Below are positions 1 through 10,940 of a DNA stretch of 64,000 bases, piece by piece. The position numbers and the translations under genes are program-made. The notes under the pieces are model-generated. The model saw nothing but the letters and a program-made list of their open reading frames with translations. It was not told where the DNA came from and did no database searches. This DNA comes from Golubevia sp. BC0850 (lineage: Eukaryota > Basidiomycota > Exobasidiomycetes > Golubeviales > Golubeviaceae): assembly GCA_012976225.1 (NCBI GenBank), contig JAAVVG010000004.1:372001-436000 (forward strand), read 5' to 3'. How positions within the stretch are numbered: position 1 is the stretch's first letter; each line of letters starts with the position of its first letter.

Positions 1-473
1 CTTCACTTTCTTCGATTTCAATCTTTTCCCTTTTGCTCTCCAGTCTCTGTGTACTTGTATCTACAATCAAACCCTTCAAAGCGTGCTTCACCAATAGATC
101 CATGGACTGAGAAGAAAGTACAGAATCTCGTGAGTTACTTTCGACGTTCGTGATCAAAACTATGGACCACGAATGAAAGCTGAAGACGACACAAGAATGA
201 CCAGAAACAGCAAACAAAGGATTAAAAATGGAGTGGACAAAGTAAGGCGAGAACAGGCATTGGTGTATGAAAAGTTACAACCCCTTGAACATCTAGGGGC
301 AGAGATAGACTTGTGTGGAGCTTTTGAAAAAAGGACGTGGAGACTTCATCTAAGTCGAAAGAGACCTATGAAGGTAAGAACTGAAGTAAATGTAGAAAAA
401 GCGTATAGAGTAGGATAGTAAAACTAGCATCGTAAGGGGGGGTTGAGCAAGACTATTCGGTCACGGTTTGAGT
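1..473. other. Left-edge stretch without a supported gene
   Basis: Short open frames occur here, such as an 81-codon one on the plus strand, but they have no recognisable domain, no splice-linked partner and a composition like the surrounding noncoding DNA. The stretch probably holds the 3' flank of the minus-strand secreted gene whose stop lies at 474. Confidence 0.5.
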
Positions 474-1405
474 CTAACATCCACCGACAATTGCGTCTGC
501 CATCCCTGGCTGGTAAGGATAGGCTCCGTTACTGACGAAATAGGCTCCAGTAAGACCTTGATCTCCATAGCCTTCTTCTTGAAGATTAGCACAGAAGAAA
601 CCAGTGACAGCGTATTTCTCATCGTTAACTCCAGAGACCAGTAGTGCCTCTTCCAACTTGTATTCAACGTCTTGCATGTTTCCGATCTCGTTCTCTTCAG
701 CGATGTCCCTATTTATCCATTGGTAGTCGACATTGACTCCTCCATCACTTGCATATTCGACGTCTCCAGTTCCCACTTGACGTTTTCGAATACTCTTGTG
801 CTTGACGGAAGAGCTTAGAGTATGAAGTTGAGAAGTTTCGTTATAAGAGAAGTGAAGAGTATGGTGATGTTCGTTTAAAACGAAGTTCATCAATTCGTGC
901 CTCTCTCCGTTAAACATGTCGTTGTTCATAGCGACGAATTGCTTTCCGAAGTGATGGTGATCCATCTCAAAAGGTGAAAGGTCCATGTCTAATCCTCTCT
1001 TCTTCATGTTTAACCCCTTTAGAACAGCGGCAAGTGCAGAATAACCTAGGATGCAGCTTGAGGCGAAACATGCTAAGTCGTTTAACCAGCCACCGTTTGG
1101 CTTGTCGCAAGTTCCGTAATTCAGAGCAGCGGCTACTGCTACTCCACTGATGTCCAAGTCGAAAAGCACAAAGGAATTAGCTCAAGAGCGGAATTGGCAG
1201 CCTCCCATAACTAAACTTACGCGATGAACCAGCTCAATCCACCGTCACGAGCGATGACAAAGTCCGAAACTTCAGTTGGAGCACGGATTGAGATGGAAGT
1301 CACCTCCTTGATGGGTTGAGCGTTTGAAGAGACGGTGATCGCCAGCAGAGTAGCCAGTAAAAGACACCAGCTGAAGCGAGGGCCCCAGTTGCTAATCTTT
1401 GACAT
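474..1405 (-). CDS. Secreted protein of unknown family with two dibasic processing sites
   Basis: Two exons, 1405-1221 and 1146-474. The 74-nt intron has GTAAGT and CAG ends and joins in phase, giving about 285 residues. The start is the ATG at 1405, which opens a clear signal peptide: a hydrophobic core (WCLLLATLLAITVSS) followed by a likely cleavage after SNA. The mature protein has an Ala-rich, Cys-containing segment with a second hydrophobic stretch (LACFASSCILGYSALAAVL). This is followed by the basic site MKKR, a His-rich region, a second basic site (RKRQ) and a C-terminal part with two cysteines, one of them the last residue. Both basic sites fit Kex2-type cleavage, so the protein is probably secreted and cut into two or three chains. 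I do not recognise the family and assign no activity. A TATAAAG-like element lies about 310 bp upstream, which is far for a promoter. Confidence 0.7.
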
Positions 1406-2520
1406 GTTGTTGGGGGAGCTGAGTCAAGAAAAATATGAGAACACGAAGACCAGAAAGATGACGATTAGCTGGAGAAGAGCTGACGGACAGAAGGGTTGAA
1501 AAGATGTCAACATATGGCGCCAGAGGCTCAATAGTCAGCTCGAAGCTCGTCTTTAGAGATATTCTGGACAACTTTTGATGACTAGTCCTACTCACCCTTA
1601 ATGGTCTAAGCAAACAGTGAATGGAAAGGAGGGCAGAGAAGAGGAAAAGAGGGAAGAAGAAGGGGTAGCGAGAGAGATGAAGGTAGGATTCAATTTCCCT
1701 CTCAATCGCCTCCTCCTTTATACGAGAAGGAGGACTCAAAACTTGAATGGGTCCTTTACAGCCGATCGAAAATCATGATTCTTCTCATGTGGCTGCCGCA
1801 TGGAATCTTCTCCCTATCTTATGGAAGTTCCAACTTCAATCAAGTGGAAAGCTTCAAATCGAGAGCAACTCTGAGGAACTCTAAGCGACAAAACGAAGCT
1901 CTACCGAGAGGGTGAGAAATAGTGGAGGAGTTGCAGGAAAGAAAGTTTCAGTTCACAGCATGAGAGGAGGAGCTGACTGCACCACCCGCCATCAAATTCA
2001 GCCCCTTCTTTGGGCTCTCCTTCGTCCGCCGGAAACAATTCGGAGCTTTTGATGATTCGACCTGTGAAATTGTACTATTCAGGGCTCAAAAGTACTTCAT
2101 CGTCATGAGGTGCCTCCGACGTGAAGAGGTTGAAACGTCGAAGCTTGAAGATTGAAACGAAAAGTTAGATTCTGAGGCACACATACGGCTTCTGATCCCC
2201 TCAAGCCGCAAGCATTGTTCTCATTGAACTTACATACGAACTTCAAATTGAAATAAGAGCAATCTCGGAAGATGAAATTTTCGACGTGGCTACGTAATAG
2301 GCTATGAGACATGAAGGGCGAAGACATGGAGAGAGAAGAGAGTAATGACCAAGCAGATTGAAACCTGGATTTTCTGCTGGCCTTGTTCAAAGGATTGAAA
2401 GAGAAGTTAAGAAAGGGATAAAAGTAAGATAGAGCGCCCGCAAGGAACAAGGGGTTGGAAACCGGAAAATGAAAAGATTCCTCTTTCCTTCTCACCAACG
2501 CACCAACCATTCTATTTGAG
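1406..2520. other. Divergent intergenic region, no supported gene
   Basis: This 1.1 kb separates the divergently transcribed secreted gene and the EFM7-like gene. It holds minus-strand open frames of 115 and 135 codons with no domain, signal peptide or splice partner, which I treat as chance. The part next to 1405 is probably 5' UTR and promoter of the secreted gene. Confidence 0.5.
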
Positions 2521-3489
2521 ATGAGCTCCTCTTCCTCTTCCTCTTCCTTCTCTGATTCTGAGCCTGAAAACCTAGATATGTTCTCAGAGCCATCAAATTT
2601 CCGACCTTCAACTCCACCTGCAACTCAAGCTACTTATTCTTTACCTCAAAATCAAGATTCAACTCCAACTCCAACTCCAATTCTTCTGAACCTAATCGGA
2701 TCTCATCCACTATGGGGGCACCATCTATGGAACGCTTCTCCAATTCTATCAGATTACCTTAATGAATATTCAGACTCGTTAGTCAAGGATCGAAACATCT
2801 TGGAACTTGGTGCAGCAGCTGGTTTGCCTAGTATAGTAGCCTCTATATTGGGAGCTAGCAATGTGATTGCAACAGATTATCCTGATGCTGAGCTGGTAGA
2901 CAATTTGGTCAAGAATTTGGAACAGAACTTGGATGGGAAGGAGAATGAGAGTCCGAAGGGAAAGGGAAAGTCAAAGGCAATGGGTTACATTTGGGGAAAA
3001 GAAGTTTCACCTCTTTTAGACCAACTTGAATCGAATCAGATAGATCAGAAAGTGAAGTTCGATCTGTTACTCCTTTCAGATTTGGTTTTCAATCATCAAG
3101 CTCATGAGGCTTTGTTGAAAACTTGTGATGAATGTTTACCTTCAGCTTCAAGTTCTTCTGAAACGTCAGCTCCTAATCCCACCGAAGAACAACAATCGGA
3201 AGCACCTCAAGAATTCTCAATACCATCCTCAACTCCATGCGCTTTAGTCTTCTTCACTCATCATCGACCTCATTTAGCTCATAAGGATATGGCTTTCTTT
3301 GAATTGGCTAGAGAGAAAGGTTGGAAAACTGAGGAAGTTGGCAGGTGGAAGATGCCGGTGAGTTGGACTGAGAAATTTGGAATAACGTATGGGTTAAAGG
3401 TGGGGTTTGAGCTGAAAGAGGAGATGGGGAAGAGAAGGACTCGAAAGATAGACGACTGGACAGGAAGACTCCTTTCGAGAGAGCTTTGA
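2521..3489 (+). CDS. EFM7: EFM7/NNT1-type protein N-terminal and lysine methyltransferase
   Basis: One exon, 322 residues. This is a seven-beta-strand SAM-dependent methyltransferase of the group containing yeast Efm7 (Nnt1), which methylates the N-terminus and an adjacent lysine of elongation factor eEF1A. Seen here: the family signature LWGHHLWNA at about residues 64-72, motif I ILELGAAAGLPS at about 92-103, the acidic post-I strand VIATDYPD at about 114-121 with its N-rich follow-on, and the motif IV-like FDLLLLSDLVFNHQAHE at about 180. The first 50 residues are Ser/Thr/Pro-rich and probably disordered. There is also a Ser/Glu-rich insert at about 210-235. The ATG at 2521 is the only start giving the complete fold. 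The gene is likely cytosolic and constitutive. The assignment rests on motif order; a related lysine methyltransferase of the METTL21 group is the alternative. Confidence 0.85.
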   Translation: MSSSSSSSSFSDSEPENLDMFSEPSNFRPSTPPATQATYSLPQNQDSTPTPTPILLNLIGSHPLWGHHLWNASPILSDYLNEYSDSLVKDRNILELGAAAGLPSIVASILGASNVIATDYPDAELVDNLVKNLEQNLDGKENESPKGKGKSKAMGYIWGKEVSPLLDQLESNQIDQKVKFDLLLLSDLVFNHQAHEALLKTCDECLPSASSSSETSAPNPTEEQQSEAPQEFSIPSSTPCALVFFTHHRPHLAHKDMAFFELAREKGWKTEEVGRWKMPVSWTEKFGITYGLKVGFELKEEMGKRRTRKIDDWTGRLLSREL

Positions 3490-4598
3490 AAAGCTTAGGA
3501 AGAGGAGAGTCATTTCAATTTCTTTGGACATTCAGCTGAAATGCCATTGAAAGAACAGAGAGTTTGTTGGAAAGGAACGTCTGAGGGACTCCGCGAGAAG
3601 AAAGAAGGGGAGGTGGGTTTCGAAAAACCTTTTCTCTTTCTCTAGGTTGGATTGAGCTTCCATGTGGCAAATGAGTAGCTTGAATTATAGACATCCTTCG
3701 AGTCTCTTCAGTGACGGTGAGGCGGAAGGGAGAGAGAAACGCTGCGGAACTTCGAGTGGCAATCCAGAGATTATCTTCCGAGGTAAATGGGGAAAGCTCT
3801 TGATTTCCTTCCAAAGGTCCAAAGGAAAGCTTTTGATGTGAAATCTGAACTAACATTTCAGAGACCTTGTTTTTCTACACGTCGGACTCTTATCGAAGAA
3901 TGTTGGAAGAATGGCTTCCAAAGACCGCTACCTCTCATCTTTTCTGACCATTTGCCTCCTCCTTCATTCATGCTTTCTTTGAAAATCATCAGCCGATGTT
4001 CCCAAATGATTCAGGTTCAGAAGAAGTTAGAGGAACCGTCCATGGTTGGTCACTTTCCAGGTGACAGTTGCAATTTCAGATTCAAGAGAACCTTGTCAGT
4101 CACTCCGTCTAAAAAGGAAGTTTTGCACCTACAAGAAATCCAAGCTTCCTTGGATCTCTCCTTATGGTTCTCAGGGCTATACTAGCGCCTTTTTTTGCTT
4201 TTCAGAGCTTGCAATTGCAAAGTCATTTCAGAATCATCTCAATGTATTTGTTTTTCACATCCTTCATAAAATACAGAAGCACTCCTCTAACAGCTGAGAC
4301 CAAATGAGAGATCGTTCTCGCACTTTTACTTGTTTGTCCTTCTTTCTTCGCGCAAGATTAGCTATCAGTCGGTCAACAAGGCAAAGAGAAACAATGGAAA
4401 TTGAGTTGATTTTGGGTGACATGTCAGACCGATTGCTATACAAAAGAGAAAAGAAACTTCACAGAACTAGAGAGAATTTTGATGAGAAAAGGAGACAGGA
4501 GAGCTCTATCTGAGAAGTTGAAGACCGGGAGAGGGAGCAAAAGGAGAGGGGGGGGTTCGAAAGAGACTTTTTTTTGTTTCTACATCCTCTCTTTCATC
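3490..4598. other. Intergenic region, no supported gene
   Basis: Between the convergent EFM7-like gene and the coiled-coil gene. Several overlapping plus-strand frames of 69-132 codons are present, but none has a domain or splice context. Their translations (for example many Ser, Phe and Leu residues from pyrimidine runs) look like read noncoding DNA. Confidence 0.45.
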
Positions 4599-6767
4599 CT
4601 AAGTTCTCCCATTAACTTCCCCTCCAGACCCCTGTTTCGATTTATTCGGATTAGAATTCAAATTCCGCGCATTGTTATTAACCGAAGTAGATTTGACAGG
4701 AGAAGTCGGTCTTGAATCCTTCTCTTTCTCCCTTTCCTTCTCCTTATCCTTATCCTTATCCTTTGGCCCATTAACCTTCCCTTTTCCAACATTTAAATTC
4801 CCCCAAGGAGCTTTAGGATTAACAGGAGAAGTAGGCTTAGAACCACCATTCAACCCATTAGTAGTAGTTTTCAAAGCAGGACTAGAATCGAAATTCGAAG
4901 AAGGTAAATTGATGGCTGGAGGTTTCGATGGATTTCCGTTTCCGATTTCGAAGACTGGTTGGGAGGAGATTTGAGCACAAGCTACTACTAGGGCGTTTTC
5001 TGCTGCTTTGGCTCGGGAGGTTGCGGCTGTTAGAGAAGCTGAGAGGGTGGATAGTAGGGAATGGGCATCTGGAGGAAATCAGGGAAGGAAAGTGAGAAAA
5101 AGAAGGAAAAAATAGAAAAAAGGGAAAGAAGGGTCAAGATCAGTAAGTCGGTTTGCGAATCTCGAGGCATACATTCCAACATTTCTCATTCTGGGGTTCA
5201 CAGATCTTAAAAACTCACCTTCTAATTCTCTTTTCAAAACCTCCTTCTCATCTTCTACTTTCTCATCCACTTTATCAACTCCTTCTTCTGTTTCCAAACT
5301 CTTGTCTCCAAGCTTTCTTTTCTCATCATTCACATTCAACCCCAATTTCTTTTCCAAAATTTCTCCCAATTCCTCATTTTCCCTTTGAAGTTTATCAATT
5401 CTCTGAAGCAACCTGATTCCTAACACTGGCTGAAATTCTTTTGGTATGGTCACCTGTCCTTTTTCTTTTCCTTTGCCCTTTGAAATTTCCTCATAAGCAA
5501 GTTCAGGACTAAAAGCTAAAGCCTCTTCTCTTAAACTTCTAAGTTGATCTCTTTCCTCCAAAGTTTTGATTTGAGAGCATAGATCTTTAACAAAGATCAA
5601 AAGATCAGCTTGAGAGATAGATAAAGATTCAGAAGAAGATAAAGAAGAACCTGAATCCGGATGAGTTTCAACTTGATTGTTAGAAGAAGAAGAGTTATTG
5701 ACAGTAGAACTAGAAGATGAGGGTTCATTCTTTAAATTTTCAAGATCCAGACCTTTCGCAACTTTAGGTTTCTGTGGTAAATCAGGTAAAGAAGGTAAAC
5801 GAGCTAAGATTGGATGAACAGAACTGGTGGCACTACTCGAAGTAACAGTCCCATTTCCACATCCAGAAGGAGTAGAAGCCGCTTGAATTTGGGGACCATT
5901 CCTAGATTTATAATTACTATTGGATCTACTTGCAGTACTCAACAAAGGAGTTCCATTCTTTGAAACCGGATAACTATAAACTGGTTGAATTGATTGAGTG
6001 GCATGATTCGAAGAAGAGGTTGCAGATGAAGTTTCTCCTCCTCCTCCACCTGCATATCTGGAACTTGAAGCTTGAGTTTGATTTCTTTGATTCCAATTCC
6101 CTTTGTTCATTCCATTTGGATTCATTCCAGTCTGATATTGCATGCTCACTGTAGGTTGATTGCCTCCGATTCCCATTCCCATTCCGCTATTAGAACTCTC
6201 ACCTCCAACTGAACCTGTCCTCTGAGGATTGATTACATTAGGCGGAAAAACGAAATTCTGTAATCTGACTGCAGCACCTGAACTTGGTTGAGGACTATGA
6301 TGAACTGAAGGCGGAAGGCTTGAATTTGATCTTGGAAGAGCTGCTCCAGTTGGTTGAAGAAGTTGAGGTTGCATTTGCACTGGCATTTGCATTCCTGGAT
6401 TGTAATTCATCATCTGCTGCTGAGGTTGAAGGTTGAAAGAAGGTGGAGGTGGTGGTAGTCGATTAATGAAAGCTGGTCCAGGTCCAGGCGCAGATGGATA
6501 ATGAATTGGTGTGAGCTGAGAAGAAGCTGGTGGGAATTGTAACTGTTGATGCATTTGATTTTGCTGTTGTTGAAATTGATGAAGATTCAAGTTCTGTTGC
6601 TGTGAATGATAGGGAACATGAGGATGAGCAAGTTGATTAGAACCATTGATCTGATTCTGTTGATTCTGCTGAGGCTGTGCTTCATTAGTGGTTGAATTAC
6701 GATTTAGATCTTCAGGTTGAAAAGCGTAAGCAGGTCCAGAATGTCCATAAGCTTGATGTTGCTCCAT
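4599..6767 (-). CDS. Q/N-rich coiled-coil protein, possible WTAP/Mum2-like m6A-writer subunit
   Basis: Two exons, 6767-5219 and 5068-4599. The 150-nt intron has GTGAGT and CAG ends and joins in phase, giving 672 residues. Residues 1 to about 370 are low-complexity and rich in Gln, Asn, Ser and Pro. From about 380 a predicted coiled coil begins (ISQADLLIFVKDLCSQI). It contains LLQRIDKLQRENEELGEIL and, after the intron, DAHSLLSTLSASLTAATSRA. The stretch with ENEELG resembles the conserved ENQELGRQL core of the WTAP/Mum2 family, which scaffolds the mRNA N6-adenosine methyltransferase. The helical segment after it is spaced as in WTAP. The C-terminus is Lys/Asp/Glu-rich and then Asn-rich. The WTAP link is an inference from a short motif; an unrelated coiled-coil protein is quite possible. 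The gene model itself is well supported. Confidence 0.75.
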
Positions 6768-7166
6768 CTCTACTCTAATACTTTAGGGTTGGCTTACAGG
6801 CTAAGGCGACCTAGTAACAAGATAACCAGAGCTGCAAATGGATGGAGCCGCTTACAGGTTTGCTGGGTATGATCCTTTGAGCTTCTTTCTGATATCTGAT
6901 AATTCAAGTTTCAAGTCTTGAAGATTGATGCCGATGAGCTGAGAAGAACCGTCAGTCGATGAGAGAAAGCTGTGAACTGATTTCACTGAACTCTTGTCTT
7001 TGAGCCTCGCCCTTCAACTCCAATGATAGCCACAAATTCACAAAAAGAGGTTTGAAAATGTCAAAGAATCCGTGACGTGTACAAGATTTGATTCCCAACT
7101 ATTTGAAACGAAATGGGTAAAAAGGAAGGAGAGCAACTAAAAGAAGGGGAGGCATCAGACTCGACC

Positions 7167-7225
<59 letters not shown>

Positions 7226-7539
7226 TGACAGAGACAGCGACAGCGAAATAGAATGTTTTGTACATGCAAGGGAAAAAGAGAAGAGGGAAATAAACAAGTG
7301 AGAAAGTAATTGGACTGGTTCAGGATCGAGAATGATGATGAGGGAGAGGCCGATTTTTACGAGACTGCGTGATGAAGTAAGAACGAGATTGATGTTGGAT
7401 GATGCGAACTTTCTAACCTGAGGTGGATGATTATTTGAGCAAAGGAATTCGAAGGGAGAGGAGAAGAGTGCGTGTATTACTCATTCCTCAAGTGAGATGG
7501 GGGAAGTGAAAGAAGGGGAAGGTAAACCGTCAAAGGAGA
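6768..7539. other. Intergenic region with GA microsatellite
   Basis: Upstream of the coiled-coil gene and downstream of the zinc-cluster gene, both on the minus strand. It holds the (GA)25 tract at 7171-7220. The open frames across that tract on both strands are products of the dinucleotide repeat. Nothing else is recognised. Confidence 0.6.
7171..7220. repeat. (GA)25 dinucleotide microsatellite
   Basis: Perfect alternating GA for 50 bases, followed by an imperfect GACA/GACAGC extension to about 7248. On the minus strand it is a CT tract about 400 bp upstream of the start of the Q/N-rich coiled-coil gene at 6767, so it may lie in that gene's promoter or 5' UTR. Confidence 0.95.
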
Positions 7540-9624
7540 TCATCGTCTCCTTTCCTCGTTGATCGAAGACAGACGAAACTGCCTTTCATCTTCATGACTT
7601 GGCCCAACTGCTCCAGATGGGACGAAGACGTTTGAATAACCACCTTGATTTGAGATTGACGGAAGGTTTGGCCTCGAAGGTCCTGAAGGATAGGTCACAC
7701 TAGCTGGAATTGAATTTGTTGACATTGTCGAAGGTTCTTCGTGTTTTGTCAATCTAGGTCTACCTCTCTTTTTGTGTTTGACGTCTACGCAAGAATCGGT
7801 TTTGGAGAGGTGAACGCATCTCTGGCATGGTCGCTGAGAAGTGGAAAGAAAGATATAGGTTTTGGTCAGAGGGTTGGTCCAAAAAGACAAAGCATCACTT
7901 TCTGAAAAACTTCCTGGAGTGATCTTACTTATCAATTTTTAACTCACCTGAGAATCGCAAGCTAAATGAGCTGCCTTACAGTTCACGCAAGCTGAAACCA
8001 CATGCGTCTTGGGCGCCTTTCTTTGTCTAGTAGAGTTGACTCCTCCTTTCGAAGCTGAATCAGTTGCGGAAGTGGAGGTCTTCGATTTCTTAGAAGCTTT
8101 AACTTTTGCTGGTGAAGATGAAGTGGAAAGCTGCTGTCTTAGATTCGAAGGACTTGAAGCAGAACTTCCCTGACTAGAAGAAGTTGAAGTCGAAGGAACA
8201 GAAAGAGGTATCCCACTTGGATAGGCTGGGCCCATTTGATTCTGGTAATGAGCATTTGAGAATTGACCACTTGTCTGATTAAGCATTGAGGTAGAATTGG
8301 ACCTTACGCTCTTAGGTCCAACCATTCTTTCAGAGTTGATGGCTAAAGCAGTTGAGCTTGAAGCGAAAGAAGGTAAATGAGTTTCTCTCAATTGAAGTAC
8401 ACTATCTGAGAAAGAAGGTGAAACGTTAGGTTGATGAGAATAAGTTCCATATCCATCTCCAGAACTCTCTGTACTACTTCTTGAAACCTCTAGACTTCTC
8501 CTTGAATTGACACTTGGGTTCATAGAAGTTAAAGCTAGATTCGTTGGGATTCCTTGAGCTTCCCATTCTGATGAATTGAAGTTTAAAGCTCTGTAAGTTC
8601 CTCTTGGAGAAGGATAAGGATCCATGACTCTACGATCTAAATCTAGACGAGAAGAAGGTTCTCCGACTCTTGAAGTAGATCCTTTAACCTCTCCACCCGA
8701 ATTACTACGACTGAAAGTTCTAAGATTCGAACTCGAGAACGGGGAGTTGTAAAATTCTGGACTTCTCATTTGAGGACTTGAACTGCTCGGATAGTCTGTA
8801 TGTCTTCTTTCTCTGTCGACTCTCGTATTCCTTAAGAACTCGAACTGTTGAGGTGGCGAAGGACCTTCGAACTGATGTCTCCAATCTCTACTACTACTGC
8901 TACTGCTCCCAGCTCTCTCAAAATCTGAATGAATAGGTGGTAAGGTTCGACTGAGGGTTACGGATCTTGATCTCCCGACTTGAGGTAAAAGGGGTGGAAG
9001 AGTGTCAAGGGGACTCCCTTGAGAAGGCGTCCATTCCTGATCGGATCCATTCCTATTGAGAGATCCGCTCCTGTTTCTATTAGGGAGAGGTAAATTTGGC
9101 ATTTGTAGAAGAGTTGTTGAAGTTGAAGAAGTTCGAGGACCACGTGTAACCGCTGAAGTTGTTGAAGGTCTGGCCCCACAACCACCAACGCTGGATAGAC
9201 TTCCGAGAGTAGGACTCGTAGAGTTGATGTTGGCAGAAGTTGAAGGTCTCGAAAGAAGTAAAGATGACCCCATTGAGCTCAATCTTGGTGAGAAGGGGGT
9301 AGGATGAGCAGACGAAGATGAAGAAGTGAAATAAGGTTGAGGCCTAGTTGGAGGCGACACAGAAGGCGTTGTTCGAATTGGACCGATTGAAGAGCTGATT
9401 GATGACCTTGAAGGTTGGTTTTGACGATTGGAAGAAAAGGTGAAGGATTGCGATAGAGAAGGAAGTTGAGAGCTTGACAATCTTCTTGAATGATCCGAGT
9501 TGTTGGACGTTATCTGCGTCGCCGATAACCTTCTAGGAGTTATAATAACTGTATTAGTAGTAGGTAAATCATTTCTTGAGAACTGATCTCTTTCTTCTTC
9601 AGTGGGTGGTCGAGATGAGTTCAT
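7540..9624 (-). CDS. Zn2Cys6 (GAL4-type) regulator with C-terminal zinc cluster
   Basis: Two exons, 9624-7948 and 7833-7540. The 114-nt intron (GTGAGT...CAG) is in phase 0, giving 656 residues. The zinc cluster is Cys546-x2-Cys549-x6-Cys556-x5-Cys562-x2-Cys565-x8-Cys574, followed by the basic linker KHKKRGRPRL. This is a fungal binuclear zinc-cluster DNA-binding domain. The intron falls between Cys556 and Cys562. The preceding 540 residues are rich in Ser, Thr, Pro and Gln with no recognisable fold, and no fungal transcription-factor middle-homology domain was seen. The frame is open further upstream to an ATG at 9864. I prefer 9624 (MNSSRPPTEEE) because a TATA-like element lies at 9821-9830 and the extra N-terminus looks noncoding. 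It is presumed to be a nuclear transcription regulator; targets are unknown. Confidence 0.85.
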
Positions 9625-9820
9625 GTGGCTAAGTAGAGCCTCACCCGGAGAAATGATTGAGAGTGACAGTTTGAAAGGTTGTTGATGGGGAAAGAGTGAG
9701 TTTGAGACTGTTCTAGAAGAGTTAAAAGGAGGTTTTGCTGATTGTTTGGAATGAGAGGGTTTGGAAGAAAGGGGAAGTTTGAGGGGGGGGGGAATAGGAT
9801 TTGCGAGATTCCTGTACGTT

Positions 9821-9830
9821 TTTATAAATA
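9821..9830 (-). promoter_or_regulatory. TATA-like element upstream of zinc-cluster regulator
   Basis: The minus strand reads TATTTATAAA about 200 bp before the preferred start at 9624. It supports a start at 9624 over the upstream ATG at 9864. Short AT-rich motifs also occur by chance. Confidence 0.4.
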
Positions 9831-9864
9831 GAGAGAAGGAGGGAGGTCGGTGGACTTGTTGCAT

Positions 9865-10940
9865 TGCCTCGTGGCACTCCCAACAATTCTCCTGAAAATT
9901 ATGGTTGTTCCTTGGAATTGGATCCCCCCCGTAACAACCAAGGCAAATTAAAGAAGAGGGAGCAAAATCGCGTTATACCTTTTTTCAGAAGCGAGGTTGA
10001 AAATAGATCTGCGCCACGTATGTAGAATCCACAACCCCGCAACGCCCACCCACCTTGGTGGTGGCAACACTTCATTTTGCTTTTGGCTTCTACCTATGCA
10101 ACAAGAGACGCCCATGGGTGGACCGCCGCGTCAAGGGAAGGGAGGGTAAGAGAGCAGGGGGAAAGGACTTAGCAACATTCTCATGGCGGTTTGTAGATCC
10201 AAGATCTCACTTGATCGACCTGTCCCAAAGGGAAGGAAGGATAAACAGAACCTGAGCCTGAGATGTCAGACAGAATTAGAAGCTCGAAGTTCCCAATAGA
10301 TCACCGCCGCACCGGTCTCGTAGAAGCAGATGTAGAACATCGTTGTCAAGGCAGAGGCAGCGGCATTTCTCCCCTCTCCAACTGCCTACGTAGAGCATGT
10401 CAGACGATTTCGAAGTTCTGCATTCTCCATTGGCAATTGGTTCTATCAGGAACTTAGCGCTCTAATGTATTGCCTGCCAGAGGTAGATCGTTTCCTCTAT
10501 CTGACATGGACAGACGCCACGCGTGAGACGTGATCCGAAGCTTCTCCGTCTCGGTGATTCCATTCAATTTTTCGCCAGCTTTCTTAATTCGGGACACGCG
10601 GGAGCCACGAGCCATTGGTTGAAAATTAAACCGACTCACCGGGGAGAGTCGGAGTTTAGCAAAGGGGACCCTCTCTTTCTCGTCGGTTTTCTATAGGACG
10701 AGGGAGACTTCTTTTTTCAACATTTCAACAGTGTTTGGATTTAGAAGGGCTTTCAGGAAGATGTCTCAAATCTTTGCTTTCAAATTCAATAAGCAGCAAG
10801 TGGTGGCTCGCGTGGCGTGTGGCGGTGTATAATCGAAGGTCGGTGAACTCTTCTTCTTGTGAAATCCTCCCATATCTCCATCTCCCCTTCCAGAAAGCAA
10901 TACAATAGCGACGAAAGTTCCAAATCGAGTTTCAACAACA
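9865..10940. other. Intergenic region, no supported gene
   Basis: This is the divergent interval between the zinc-cluster regulator and JAC1. Small frames of 61-89 codons occur on both strands without domains or splice links. A minus-strand frame near 10766-11035 overlaps the JAC1 start and is a shadow of repeated GCAACT-like codons. Confidence 0.5.

Noticed and set aside
2103-2510. 135-codon minus-strand frame before EFM7
   Set aside because: No domain or signal peptide and no splice partner. It abuts the start of the plus-strand methyltransferase and is likely chance in its promoter.
3787-4297. Two overlapping plus-strand frames after EFM7
   Set aside because: They use the same bases in different frames, have no recognisable motif and no supporting splice sites.
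7061-7301. Open frames on both strands across the GA repeat
   Set aside because: They are long only because the dinucleotide repeat has no stop codons; the products are RE or LS repeats.
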